Assembly (NCBI GenBank): GCA_009760855.2
Contig: WPIO01000041.1
Span: forward strand, 2,426,501-2,490,500
Origin: Cristatella mucedo
Taxonomy: Eukaryota; Bryozoa; Phylactolaemata; Cristatellidae
DNA length: 64,000 nt
Direction: 5' to 3'
Position numbers and translations under genes: made by a program. This document shows positions 12,160-21,857 of this stretch, in pieces (position 1 is the first letter of the stretch; each line of letters begins with the position of its first letter). The notes beneath the pieces were generated by a model. The model ran no database searches. It was not told where the DNA came from and saw only the letters and a program-made list of their open reading frames with translations.

Positions 12160-12445
12160 AGATCGGAGAAACTTAAAAACACCTATTTAGGACAGCATTT
12201 AGTGGGCCCCTGTGATTCGTCCTTGATGTGCTTATGCTTGCTGACACTGCATGCTGCCACTAACCACATTTGCATGCTGACCCTGTGCATGTCACCCCTA
12301 ACCATATTATTCATTTTGTTTGTTTTTCAAGCATGATTTTACTTACTATTCTATTGCATATCACTTTGCAACAAATGTAAAGCGCCTAGAAAGAGATTAA
12401 GTTCTCTGAGGGCGCTTTATCAAGTGCAATATTATTATTATTATT
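12160..12445 (+). mobile_element. LINE-D 3' tail
   Basis: 3' UTR (ACACCTATTTAGGACAGC, CATGCTGCCACTAACCAC) and full hairpin AAAGCGCC ... GGGCGCTTTATCAAGTGC followed by (ATT)n at about 12430-12445. Well preserved, so probably fairly recent. In gene 1 intron 1. Confidence 0.85.
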
Positions 12446-12454
12446 AGAGTAAAA

Positions 12455-12490
12455 ATGATAACGCATTTGTGCAGTGCCCTTCAGAGAACT

Positions 12491-12560
<70 letters not shown>

Positions 12561-12580
12561 AGGCACTTTACATTTGCTCG
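12455..12580 (-). mobile_element. LINE-D tail with long (CT)n expansion
   Basis: Antisense LINE-D hairpin. The right arm is CAGAGAACTTAATCTC and the left arm is TTTCTAGGCACTTTACATTT. They are separated by a (CT)n run of about 60 bp at 12495-12557, where the family has only a few CT units. It lies head-to-head with the LINE-D tail on its left and ends about 240 bp upstream of the exon 1 donor in plus coordinates. Confidence 0.75.
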
Positions 12581-12815
12581 CGAGACGCTCGCTACGTGAA
12601 CGAATGTCGTCGAGTGGAGAAAGGAGGGCAGTCGAGTATGGCGCGTGCCGCACCAGCACGAGGGCGGGCGAAAGAGCGACGGCGGCAACCATTCGCCGTC
12701 ATGCGCCGCCCCGGCGCGGCCCGTGCCTCGACGAGGCAGCCTACCGGCGCGAAACGGGGCCTAGGCTTGACGGCGTGTCTTTGCCGGTCGCGACGGCGGC
12801 GACCGGCGAACTTAC

Positions 12816-13337
12816 CGTTCCAGATCTGATTGAGCGGGTTGCCGCAGTAGCCGGCAATCGCTCCGCCGTCGAAGGCGCCTGGCGGGCACCGGTCGACGAC
12901 GTAGACGTTCGACAGGTCGTCCACGGTCTTCGAGAGGCCGGCGGTGAGCAGCAGCGCCGAGGCGCAGGTGTACAGGCTCGGGTCGACTCTCAGCCTCGCC
13001 GCTGCCGCCACCGCCGCGTCGCCGACGGGCACTGTGTCGGCGCAGCACGAGTCGTGCGCGTAGCAGTGGGCATGGCAGGAGCACTCCTCGGCGTCGTAGC
13101 TCGCCAGGCTGCAGCTGTACTTAGCCGCGCAGCGCGGCGACGTGTACGTCGAGTTGATCGCAAACGGCGGCGACAGGACTTTCGGCAGTGGCACGAACAG
13201 AGCGGCGTCGGCGGCTGCGCGGTGGCCGGCACCGTGCAGCAGCAGCAGTGCCACGCAGCAGCACGCGAGCAGCCGAGGCCGCAACGACGACGCAGCCTGT
13301 CGATCGCCCAAGGTCGAGGCCGCAGCCAGTGTGCGCC

Positions 13338-13406
<69 letters not shown>

Positions 13407-13410
13407 TCAC
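12816..13410 (-). CDS. Gene 1 exon 1: signal peptide and somatomedin-B-like domain
   Basis: Minus-strand exon ending in donor GTAAGT-like (gtaagttcg) at 12815. The coding part contains a hydrophobic signal-peptide core (LLACCCVALLLLHGAG), then FAINSTYTSPRC, KYSC and the cysteine pattern CSCHAHCYAHDSCC. That pattern is the C-x-C-x3-C-x5-CC core of somatomedin-B domains. SNVYVVDRCPPGAF follows. Gene 2 exon 1 aligns throughout. The frame is open to 13410 but has no ATG: the upstream part is a (GA)n tract read as Arg-Glu, and a TAA lies in frame just before it. The true start is probably in an upstream exon, perhaps joined at the acceptor-like GATCGACAG at about 13306. The 5' limit is therefore uncertain; the SMB-coding part is firm. 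Confidence 0.75.
13339..13403. repeat. (CT)n / (GA)n microsatellite at the 5' side of gene 1 exon 1
   Basis: About 30 uninterrupted CT units (GA on the gene strand), directly upstream of the sequence coding the signal peptide. If exonic it would encode Arg-Glu repeats. A 5' UTR or intron is more likely. Confidence 0.9.
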
Positions 13411-14285
13411 TTAGCGACGGCACAAAGCGGCGTTCATTGCGCAAAGACCTGAAGCTAGCAGTACACCGGCGATAGCGGCTCGTCGCTTGATATTCTGCAC
13501 TCAGCGCTATCTAAGATGGCGTAGCGGACGACGCGCAAACTGTAGCCTATATAGTAGGGCTAATACGCACAGGTTACTTCCGGCCGATTGGCCGATGGCC
13601 GGCTTACAGCAGCTCTAGCTCAGCTCGCTAGGAGGACTCGATCGCCGATCTGCAGGCCGTTGCTCCTAGAGAGCGACTGCGCTCAGGCAAACGCCTTATA
13701 TATAGTAAGCCGCAAGCCGTGAGTCACGCAATAATCTCGTTCCTACATACTAGTACATCGCGCCGCTTATCAGCCTCGGCTTATCGCCTCTATTTCGTGA
13801 GCGGCTCATTTCTAATGCCGCGCCAGAGCTCGTAATCCGTAATCGCCAGGCATTACAAGCGACCGCCCGCCCGCCCCGCGGACAATGCCCGACTTCGAAC
13901 TCGTTGAACTCGGCGGGAGCCGCCGCCCGACGAGCGACCGAGAAAAGCCGAAGCCAAAAATAAGCCAAGCCTGCGCCAAATTGCCGCTCGCTATCGTAGC
14001 GCTTCGACGCCTCGAACGCGCGTCCTCGACGGCGGCGAATTCTCGCTCTGCGCTCTGCGCTCTCGGCCTTGAACACGCGCTCGAGCGCGCCCGCACTCCC
14101 CCTGCGCTTGCTCGCGGCGCACGCGCGAGGTCCTCATCCTCCTCCTCCTCCGTACCGTCCGGCGCTTCTCGCGTCGCGTGAGCGCCACCCCGGCCCAGCG
14201 TTCTCACTTTACTTAAGCAATAAATGGAATCGCCCTCTTGTGCGCATTAGCTCTAATCCCGACCCTTTCGTCGCTGACGATCCAC
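13411..14285. other. GC-rich 5' flank of gene 1
   Basis: CpG-rich, with overlapping open frames on both strands typical of GC-rich noncoding DNA. It could contain the missing 5' exon and the promoter of gene 1. No clear ATG plus donor combination can be chosen by eye. Confidence 0.45.
13689..13702 (-). promoter_or_regulatory. Candidate TATA box upstream of gene 1
   Basis: On the minus strand this reads ACTATATATAAGG, a good TATA match, about 300 bp upstream of the open part of exon 1. A weaker ACTATATAGG lies near 13545-13556. Placement is plausible, but no transcript start can be seen. Confidence 0.3.
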
Positions 14286-14430
14286 TAGCTCAGTCATTGA
14301 ATCCAGCGGTTAAGGTGCTCGCCCCCGACCAAGGTCTGGTTGAGGTCGTGGGCTCGAGTGCGGAGGCATATGTGAAGCGCCTGAATAGAGATTAAGTTCT
14401 CTTCGGGCGCTATACAAATGAATTATATTT
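14286..14430 (+). mobile_element. SINE1 copy (tRNA-derived, LINE-D-like tail)
   Basis: tRNA-like head with A-box region CCAGCGGTTAAGGTGCTCG and B-box region GGTCGTGGGCTCGAG, then tail GAAGCGCCTGAATAGAGA ... GGGCGCTATACAAATGAATT. The tail is a version of the LINE-D hairpin. An AT-rich tract follows at 14431-14500. Confidence 0.85.
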
Positions 14431-15018
14431 TATAAATATAAAAATTATATTTAAATATATAAATTATATTTAAATATATATATATTTATTTATTTAAACA
14501 TAAATCCGCCGCGTTCTGCGCAGACAAGGACACAGACTACGTTGGCTAGCTGCATCGCCGCCGGCGCTCGTTCGCCATCTGGCCGCTCGCCAGCCGCCAT
14601 ATAATCACGCCGTCCATCGCCGCGTCGCTTTCGGGCTATCCCCGTCAGTGCGCCACGTTTCGCCTCTCAGCGAATCTCTCTGCGCCTCTCAGTACGCCTC
14701 TCTCAGAGCGCACGCTTGAGTCGCCTCTCTGCGCTACCGCGCCGAGCCTCGCCGTGCCCTGCTCTTCGCTCCCGCGCCGAGCCGCGCCCAACTCTTCGCT
14801 GCCGCGCAGAGCCTCTCAGTGCCCGCCTCTGCGCCTCTCCATGCGCTCTGCGAGCGCGCCTCTCCAGAGTGAACTCGCGCAGCTCGCAGAGCGCACTCGC
14901 GTGAGCATTTGGATTGAGCAGATAGAGTGACTGCGAGTCTGGAATTGAGCCGTAAGGTCGCTGGCGTAATAAGGTCAATGGCTGAGCAGCTGAGGAGCTC
15001 GAAAACTAAATCCAAGCG
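14431..15018. other. AT-rich tract then GC-rich unassigned DNA
   Basis: 14431-14500 is a low-complexity TATAAATATA run attached to the SINE1. From 14570 the sequence is GC-rich with repeated GCGCCTCTC- and GAGCGCGCC-type words (14650-14880), giving spurious long frames. No gene recognised. Confidence 0.5.
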
Positions 15019-15090
15019 GCCGCGCGAGTCGTCGAAGATGCAAGCGCCGCAAGCGCACATCAGCGTGCAGCTGTAATACTTAGCTTCGCC
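15019..15090 (-). pseudogene. Possible relic of a third somatomedin-B exon
   Basis: The minus strand reads AKYYSCTLMCACGACIFDDS. Against gene 1 (AKYSC ... CSCHAHCYAHDSCC) it keeps AKY-YSC, C-x-C, a later C and DDS, while the final CC has become RG and about six residues are missing between YSC and CxC. The nucleotides also match (GCTAAGTA and CAGCTGCA are shared). It lies about 1.6 kb upstream of gene 1 on the same strand. No donor or following exons are seen, so it looks like a decayed tandem copy or a coincidence. Confidence 0.35.
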
Positions 15091-15605
15091 CAGAACAAGA
15101 GGCGCAGCGAGCTCTCCCACACAGCTCTCGCCGAGCCCCGTCGCGGCGGAGGCGGCGCGCAGACCCCGAAGGTCCGCCGGCTCAGACCGCTCTCCATCCG
15201 CTGCCTAGCCTTGTCACCGCGGCGGATGGAGAGCGTAGGGCCTGCGCTAAAGCCGGCGCTTCTAGACAGCTCATTTACTCACCGACGCAGCCTCGGCGTA
15301 GCTTTAGGGGTAGCCGCGGAGCTACGCTAGCGCTTCAAGGAGGGCGACCGGCGCCGCCGCAACTGCCGCCGAGTCGCTCGCGTGGGTCTGTGTACAGTCT
15401 CGCGACGTCGCCCCATCCCTTCCCGGAATCTACGCATGTCATTGAAGCGACGCCTGGCGGGCTGACTTTAAGCGACAGCCGATTTCACCACCAGGCGACG
15501 CTAATCGTGAAATACGCTCAGGCACTGAGCCGGGGTGACGCGCGCGATCGAGAGCAGCCGTACCCAGAGCCGAGCGCTGGCCGGCTGCCCGCAGCTTTCG
15601 CGTCC
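15091..15605. other. GC-rich unassigned DNA
   Basis: A perfect inverted pair of about 15 bp (TCTCCATCCGCTGCC / GCGGCGGATGGAGAG) near 15191-15232 forms a potential stem-loop. Otherwise nothing recognised. Confidence 0.45.
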
Positions 15606-15608
15606 GGA

Positions 15609-15637
15609 CGCGAGAGAGAGGCAAGAGAGGCAAGAGA

Positions 15638-15680
<43 letters not shown>

Positions 15681-15686
15681 GGGTAG

Positions 15687-15746
<60 letters not shown>

Positions 15747-15882
15747 TGAGAGAGAAAGGGAGAGAGGGAGAGGAAAAGGCAGAGAGAGGGGGAGAGAGAA
15801 AGGAGGGAGAGAGAAAGAGAGAAAAGAGAGAGAAAAGAAGAGAGATAGGCAGAGGAATAGAGAGAGTAAGAGAGAAGGAGAG

Positions 15883-15941
<59 letters not shown>

Positions 15942-15955
15942 CAGAGAGAGAGAGA
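15609..15955. repeat. Long (GA)n-rich tract
   Basis: About 350 bp of purine-only or nearly purine-only sequence, with pure (GA)n at 15692-15745 and 15888-15940 and degenerate GGAGA/AAAGA between. The Arg-Glu or Leu-Ser open frames across it are artefacts. Confidence 0.95.
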
Positions 15956-18264
15956 GGTGAAAGCCATGTAAAGCTGCGTGTCGTCTACGCGACGATGTAA
16001 GGCTAGATTCCGACTGGCGATTGCGCTCACATGCTAAAGCAAAATTTTGGAAAGAAGGCGATGGAGTATTTTGTAGACCTGTTGCCTGATGGCATCACTT
16101 TTTGGAGCACCCCTCATATTTTCATCCTGCATTGAATGTTACGCTGGTACCGCGGCAGCTGACCATTCGGAAACGCACTGAAAACCTTTCGCCTTCGGCT
16201 GGATTCATACTGAGCCAGTACAGTTTAATGGATAGTGCAACTCTACTCTGAGAAGAAAGGTAAGATGTAAAGCTCTTAATAATAATAGCTTAATACTAAT
16301 ATTAATTTGCCACTTTGAAAGACAAGCAAATAGCTCTCCGAACTATATCCGTACCTCCAATGGAGCATTCCGCTCCATGCTTCACGCTTGTAGTAGCAGG
16401 TCCATCATTGCCTAATGAGAACGTCTTGAAGGAGAGACAATCTGCACGACGACGACGAGCCGAGAATATCGTTGGAATTGACGTTTTACTGTAGGTTGCA
16501 TGATTGCAAGATACAGCGCGAGCGGAGGCCGTATTACATTAGTATTAAAGGCCAAGTGCTGCTTTGCTTCGAGAGGGAAATGATTGCACAGCTTCTGGGT
16601 TTCCCTGTCAGCGCTCTGCCGATTGAGCTAGTGAGACTACTCTTACTATCTATGGCGCTCTAGTTGACTGTACAGCTTTAGACTGACCTTGGACTGCCAC
16701 GTACAGTGTGCGCAGCAGCATATTCTGCATACGACATAAAGTATAAAGACAAAGTATAATAATCCTGCATATAAAGCGTGTATAAAGACATTTCGATCAG
16801 GATCTTGTTCGCTGCAGCTACTCTTAACCCGGCTGGCAATGTGGTGGCAGAGTGTAATCATCTGAATTTTGAGAAATGGCTGCCGGCTGATTCGGCAGCA
16901 TCGTCTACATAGCGACGGAAGAGCCCAGGTGGCTATCGCAGCGCTTTCGCCAGCCAGCAAGGGCTTGCCTTCTGCAGGATTCAATCACGCAACCGACAAC
17001 CGGGGCAAAGTAAAGTACTCCTTGGATGAGGCCCAAGAGCCAGCCTGAATGCGGAGTTTTAGGAGATGAGTTTTTCCCCACTCGATTGGTACGTATTCCC
17101 TCAAATCGTTCACCGGACAAAATGCGGCCCATACGATCGACGCGGTGCGACTCGTTCCACTCGGCACGAACAACAACGGCCGACTGACATGGGTCAGACA
17201 ACCGCTCAAAGGTCGTAACCTTCGGAGCCTAGGCACGAGCGCTTGAGGTTCGCGATGTAGACTCTTAAGTGACGCATGAGCGTAGTTTTCTTAAGGAAAA
17301 TTGAGAGAAAAACTTCCCTAGAGTTGAAAGACTCTGCATAGAGCTGCCTAGGCACGCTGGCGCAGTGGTGCTGGAATGCACGCTCAATGGCGATTGTACA
17401 AGTACTTGTACAGCATTGCAATGGCGACGAGACGCACAACAAGTCCCACTATTTTGCTCGTCTAAAGCAAAAATTTGGGCCGAGGGGAACTCAGCCAGCA
17501 GCATACTTGCGCGTGCTGCTTAGTGTTCGCTGCATTTTCCGTTTCCGGTCTGACACGCTGCTTCTGCTGCTGCCGGGCTGCTGCTTGAGAACCTGTCGCT
17601 CTCATGCTGCAGATGCTGCTGCGTGCTGTCCAGGCGCCAGCGTCTAGGCACCTGGACGCAGGCGCCGGCGTCCAGGGTCACTATCGTCACCGGGCAGCTT
17701 TCTGTAAATTGCGAATTTGCTGATACCATAGAATTTCGAAAATGCTGTTATATCGCTGAGTGTTCAATGTCCCACCGAGTATACGCTCTAGCTAACGAAC
17801 CCAAGCAAACATGCCTTTCAACTAGCCGGTAATGCACAACCATTAGCTAGGAGCATGCACTTTTCATCAGCCCCGTCCCCACCCCTCCCGCCAATCCGCT
17901 CCTATATAAACGTACTGTACCGTCGCCCTGGGTACGCAAGTAGGATTCAATTCATTCATTGCTTACTTGATAGCGGGCTGAATGAAACTTGAACGTACTC
18001 CCATCTGCCCAAAAATTTACCCCCTCCATGTAACAAAAGTGGATTACCCCAGGGAGTTCGAGATGCCACCTTTTTGAGCTGTTTTAGGAAGAATCCGAAC
18101 TTACGTGTCGTTTCCTTTCCTCTGCTCCCTGCATACTTCCAAGCATGCTTCGCACCGGCAGCGAGATCTCGATGCTCACACGATACGCCCACACCTCAGT
18201 CTTGGTCAGGCGGCAAGGTGCTCTCCCACCACGACCAGGATGTTGGTTTTGAGCTCTGCCGCGT
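15956..18264. other. Unassigned sequence, 2.3 kb
   Basis: Several open frames of 60-112 codons (for example 16646-16984, minus, with a hydrophobic stretch) have no recognisable family. A CCAAT / TATATAA pair sits at 17891-17910 (plus) with no identified gene downstream. Repeated GTACAAGTACTTGTAC near 17396-17411 is a perfect palindrome. GGCGCCAGCGTC / GGCGCCGGCGTC occur close together at 17633-17670. Confidence 0.4.
17891..17910 (+). promoter_or_regulatory. CCAAT and TATA-like pair
   Basis: CCAATCCGCTCCTATATAAA. The two motifs are unusually close (10 bp). It may be a core promoter, but nothing downstream is recognised as its gene. Confidence 0.2.
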
Positions 18265-19515
18265 GCTTGCTTTGTATGTATCTCCGTCTGTAACTCCACA
18301 AAGTCATGAAGACCATGTGGGTGTTACGCAGGAGGGTTTTGTATAGCGCACTCACAGCCTAAGCGGCTTTCAGTACGCATTCGGTAATAATAATAATAAT
18401 AATAATTCACTTAATTAAGCGCCCTCAGAGAACTTAATCTCTCTCTAGGTGCTTTACATTTGCTGTAAAGTGAAATGCAATTGAATGGTAAGTAAAATCA
18501 TGCTTGAAAAACAAACGAAATGAATAATATGGTTAGGGTTGACATGCACAGGTGCAACAAAGAGAAAGTGGGAAGCATAGCAGAGTCAGGAGAGCAGTTG
18601 AGGTAGTGAGTAGCATGGAAGTACCAGCTCATGACCGCTGAAAAGGATGAGCCACAGTCAGCAGTAGAAAAGTAGTTGTCGTTGCGTAAGAATTGTGGAA
18701 GCGAGTTCGACAGTCTAGTACCTGAAGAGCTAAAGCTTCTGTCGCCAACGGTCTTTAAGCTGAGGAATGGAACAGCTAATTTATTGTCCACACAGGACCT
18801 GAGGGCGCGAACAGGCTGAAACTGATGCAGCATTTCAGCTAGGTACGAATGAGCCAAGCCGTGGCGGGCCTTGTGGGTCAGCGTTAGAACTTTGCTCTGT
18901 ATCCTTTGCTCAACCGGCAACCATCCTAGCTCTTCCAGCAAAGGTGACACGTGCTCAAACCGCTGGGACTTGAAGACCAGCCTTGCAGCCATATTCATAG
19001 TCCGCTGTAGTGGCATAATAGCTTTCTTTGGCAGCCCAGCCAAGAGGGAATTACAATAATCAAGCAGAGACAGAACTAAAGAGCTAGTGAAATTGTTTAC
19101 AGGCCACTGTGGGAGACAGCTCCTAATCTTGGATAGGGATCGGATGTGATGGCTAGCTGTAGAGGCAGTCTTCTGAATGAAGCTTTTGAAACTGAGGCAG
19201 CTGTCGAAAACGGCACCTAAATTTCGAGCACGTGGTGATGGTCGCAAAACACCATCACCTATTAGAAGAGCAAAGCCTTTTAATCCAGCCACACGCTTAG
19301 GGTGTCTTATGAGCAGCAGTTTGATTTTATAATCATTTAATTTCAAGAAGTTTTCCGACATCCAGGATCGAATATCGGCAAGGCAAGCATCCAGTTTCCC
19401 AGTTGCTGCAGCAGAATCCGACGGTTGGAATGACAAATGCAACTGAGTATCGTCAGCATAGAAGTGATATCCTATTCCATGGTCCTTAATGACTTTTCCC
19501 ACCCAGTGCAAGCAG
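18265..19515 (-). mobile_element. LINE-A copy with long open reverse-transcriptase remnant
   Basis: The minus strand carries a 337-codon open frame (18498-19511) with the reverse-transcriptase core FYADDTQLH, then SWMSENFLKLN, RNLGAVFD, LLDYCNSLLAGLP and WLPVEQRIQSKVL. This motif order is typical of CR1/L2-superfamily LINEs. The element is 5'-truncated just before the YADD box. Its 3' UTR (TGTTACGCAGGAGG, TGTAACTCCACAAAG antisense) ends near 18265 and is split by a nested LINE-D tail at 18382-18553, so it is no longer active. Confidence 0.9.
18382..18553 (-). mobile_element. LINE-D tail nested in LINE-A 3' UTR
   Basis: (TAA)n then TTAATTAAGCGCCCTCAGAG and the rest of the antisense LINE-D tail. 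LINE-A 3' UTR sequence lies on both sides: GCATTCGGTA on the left and AACAAAGAGAAAGTGGG on the right. At 58.35 kb the LINE-A sequence is uninterrupted at this point. LINE-A was therefore here first. Confidence 0.85.
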
Positions 19516-19679
19516 GCTGACAGAATAGCCGCGAAGACTCTTTAGCTGCTCTCTATATGAAGCCTTCGAGTAAGCTTTTCCCTTCTTTACTTTACCAAAG
19601 CAAAGCTCTGTAAGCCGCCTTACTTGTATAGTGGCCACAGAGCGTTAACGGCCGTTGACCGCCGCCGTCAGTTGGCAAT
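19516..19679. other. Short unassigned spacer
   Basis: Between the LINE-A copy and the first SINE2 fragment. Nothing recognised. Confidence 0.4.
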
Positions 19680-19775
19680 GGAGGACCGCCCGCTGCAGGA
19701 TTTGAATCGATTCGCCTCGGTCGTACAGAGCAAGCAACTCACCTCCTGCAGCATTTATAGTCATCGACCATACGG
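19680..19775 (-). mobile_element. SINE2 fragment
   Basis: On the minus strand: an A-box-like GAGTTGCTTGCTCTG, CGACCGAGG, a B-box-like GATTCAAATCCTGCAG and CGGGCGGTCC, matching the head of SINE2. The 3' body is absent. Confidence 0.6.
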
Positions 19776-19924
19776 CTCGCTGTAGCATTATTAATGTTAA
19801 CACAAATTTCTAGTTTGTCGTGCACAGTAGTCAGAAGATGCTTTTTTAATGATCCTGATCATTGTTCAGTTTGATCGACTATCTGAAGTTGCACGTTTGC
19901 TACCGATTGCCCACCTGGATCGTA

Positions 19925-20085
19925 GCCCACAGTTTAAGGCTCTCACTCGCACTTCACGAGCCAGGTCTTGGTCTGAGTCCTGTAGCGGGCAATCTTTTAC
20001 TGCTCGCTGCAAGAGGTGGTAATAGCCGTTAATGCTCTTCTTCCGCTTAACAAGCGAGGATGTCGAGTCAGCTAACTCCAACCAA
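19925..20085 (+). mobile_element. SINE2 copy
   Basis: Matches SINE2 from CACGAGCCAGGTCTTGG through TCCTGTAGCGGGCAATC and GTGGTAATAGCCGTTAATGC to the AGCTAACTCC region. Moderately diverged. Confidence 0.65.
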
Positions 20086-20150
20086 GAGCACGCAATGCAA
20101 GCCGCAAGAGGCATCGAAGCCGGCCGCGTAGTGTTGCACAATCGCATTCT

Positions 20151-20321
20151 TCAGATTGTACTGCCGTAGTAGTTGCAGCCGTTCCTCTGAGCCGCTAACA
20201 AATAACATTCTTGCGGACATCCGTCGGCCGATGACTCCTGAATGCTGGCACTAATCGTGTATGACCTAGATTTCATGGAAGCATTGCCGTGGCATCCTGG
20301 CCAAATTCTAGAAGCCTTCAT
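20151..20321 (-). CDS. Small cysteine-containing open frame, unrecognised
   Basis: A 56-codon frame from ATG at 20321 to TGA at 20151, with four cysteines. The C-terminal part, CPQECYLLAAQRNGCNYYGS, vaguely recalls the NCYGS end of gene 1 exon 2, but the YRN motif is missing. It may be a decayed exon, a small secreted-peptide gene or chance. No signal peptide is apparent. Confidence 0.2.
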   Translation of the reverse strand: MKASRIWPGCHGNASMKSRSYTISASIQESSADGCPQECYLLAAQRNGCNYYGSTI

Positions 20322-20975
20322 AGTGCTACTGCTGATGGTCGATCTAATTCAGCGTATCCACCACTCGTAGGAAGATTAATTTCGCAAGCTAGGAGAACTC
20401 GTGTTTACTTATTTAAAATTATCGCAGATAGATGAGCGGACGTGGCTCAACTAGCATCCGTAACTAAACTGACACTGCTTCACATGCAAACAAATTTTTC
20501 GCGGCTTCCGACTCAGCCTGAAAGCAAGAATTTGGTGGCTATCTCATTCGGCCATCATTAGAATTTCGCTGGGGCAGCACCGAGCCGCGGTTCATGACTT
20601 CTCGAAACTTCACAGAGACTTACGGCCATCGCATCTCCAATTGGTCGAGACCTTTGCTGTGCTCATTATGCAAACACGGCAGGATGATGTGCCTGGGCTT
20701 GTTTGCTGCAGTACAATCAGCAGGGCCGTGCACATACAGAATTGTTGTTTAGACATCGCGTGTTTGGCACAAATAAAAAATGACAGGTCAGCAAGCTCTA
20801 CAAGTGTACGGTCAGCGAGTATTCTTATCAAATACACGTAAAAAGGATAGAACACTATAAAAAAAAGGATAGAGCATGTAGCGTCGATGTAATAGCAACC
20901 TCTTTAAAATAGAAGTTGACGAACCTAACTCGAGCTGCATATCTTTGGACCGTCGTGATTAATTTAACGCCTTTG
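20322..20975. other. Unassigned sequence
   Basis: No domain, RNA gene or repeat copy recognised. Short open frames on both strands near 20610-20855 lack family features. Confidence 0.45.
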
Positions 20976-20977
20976 CT

Positions 20978-21112
20978 GGTTTGGCCCTGTGATTAAAGTG
21001 CTCGCCCCGACCAAGGTCTGGCCGAGGTCGTGGGCTCGATCTGTATGGCATATGCGATGCGCCTGAATAGAGATTAAGTTATCTCAGGACGCCATACAAA
21101 TAAACTAATTAT
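20978..21112 (+). mobile_element. SINE1 copy
   Basis: Head GTGCTCGCCCCGACCAAGG, B-box region GAGGTCGTGGGCTCGATC, tail GATGCGCCTGAATAGAGA ... CATACAAATAAACT. Complete apart from divergence in the A-box. Confidence 0.85.
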
Positions 21113-21674
21113 TTTTAATGATGTATCAAATGGCCCATTCTGCGCTGGCAAGATACCAAAGCAAGCTCACAAAAAAGACAGCTCAAACCAAAAATGGCAC
21201 GATACCAAGTGACACCACGGGTTGGGGAGGAACGTCGCACACTCTCGCGTGCGAGTGCAGCGGCCACTGCTTCGGCCACAAGTTCGGACTTGCAAGGCAA
21301 GCGCCCATAAGTAAAGTGTCTGGCATGTATGAGTTCCAAATCCATGACTCTGGAGGCCTGCTCAACTTACTGCTGCGAATGGCAGGTGACTTCTAGCAAT
21401 TAGTGTCTAGCTAATTCGTTAGGCCAACTTATTTTGTAAACAGTAGCATTAAGAAAAAAATTCAGTTAGATAAGATAATATAGAAGGCAATAGAAAAAGA
21501 AATCAATTTCAACGCGGCGGCAGTCTTGATCGACTTCTTCCACAGAGACTGCTCGGCGACCATCATGTCCTTGACTGCTTCTGGCATCAGCCGATTCCCT
21601 GCAGCCATGACAGCTTTGATGACCAGTGCGAGCACTAGCCTAACGAAGCATGCTGGATGTGAAACGTGATTTAC
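21113..21674. other. Unassigned, with overlapping open frames
   Basis: Frames of 60-92 codons overlap on both strands at 21115-21396. None has a recognisable domain. An acceptor-like TTGAGCAG on the minus strand near 21369 could pair with the candidate donor at 21674. Confidence 0.4.
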
Positions 21675-21857
21675 CCGACCACATCCACTGATCCTCGCTT
21701 CAGAAGAAGCTGATGTAGCAGCACGAAGCTTGCAGCTTAGCACAGCTCTGCTGTCAGAGACGGTGGCCTTGACTTGTCCGCGGACGCCCGTCAGCGTCAC
21801 CTGTGCTTGAGCTGGTCTGCACATAGGAGTCGTGCCATCGGCTTGGCACTCGAGCGC
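21675..21857 (-). CDS. Candidate exon of an unknown gene
   Basis: A 61-codon phase-0 open segment with an acceptor-like GGTTGTCTAG on the upstream side and donor GTAAAT. It encodes ECQADGTTPMC, then QVTLTGVRGQVKATV, then LSCKLRAATSAS, ending GCGR. The alternating pattern and four cysteines would suit an extracellular beta-rich domain, but I cannot name one. Against it, the 5' end (GTGGCTCAGCGGTT) resembles a tRNA A-box, so the left part may be SINE-derived. Confidence 0.25.

Noticed and set aside
12469-13475. Plus-strand frames opposite gene 1 exon 1 (including a 327-codon frame)
   Set aside because: They are antisense shadows of the SMB exon and of (CT)n tracts. The minus frame has splice sites and a paralogue.
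15518-16030. 170-codon Leu-Ser-rich minus frame
   Set aside because: Generated by the (GA)n tract.
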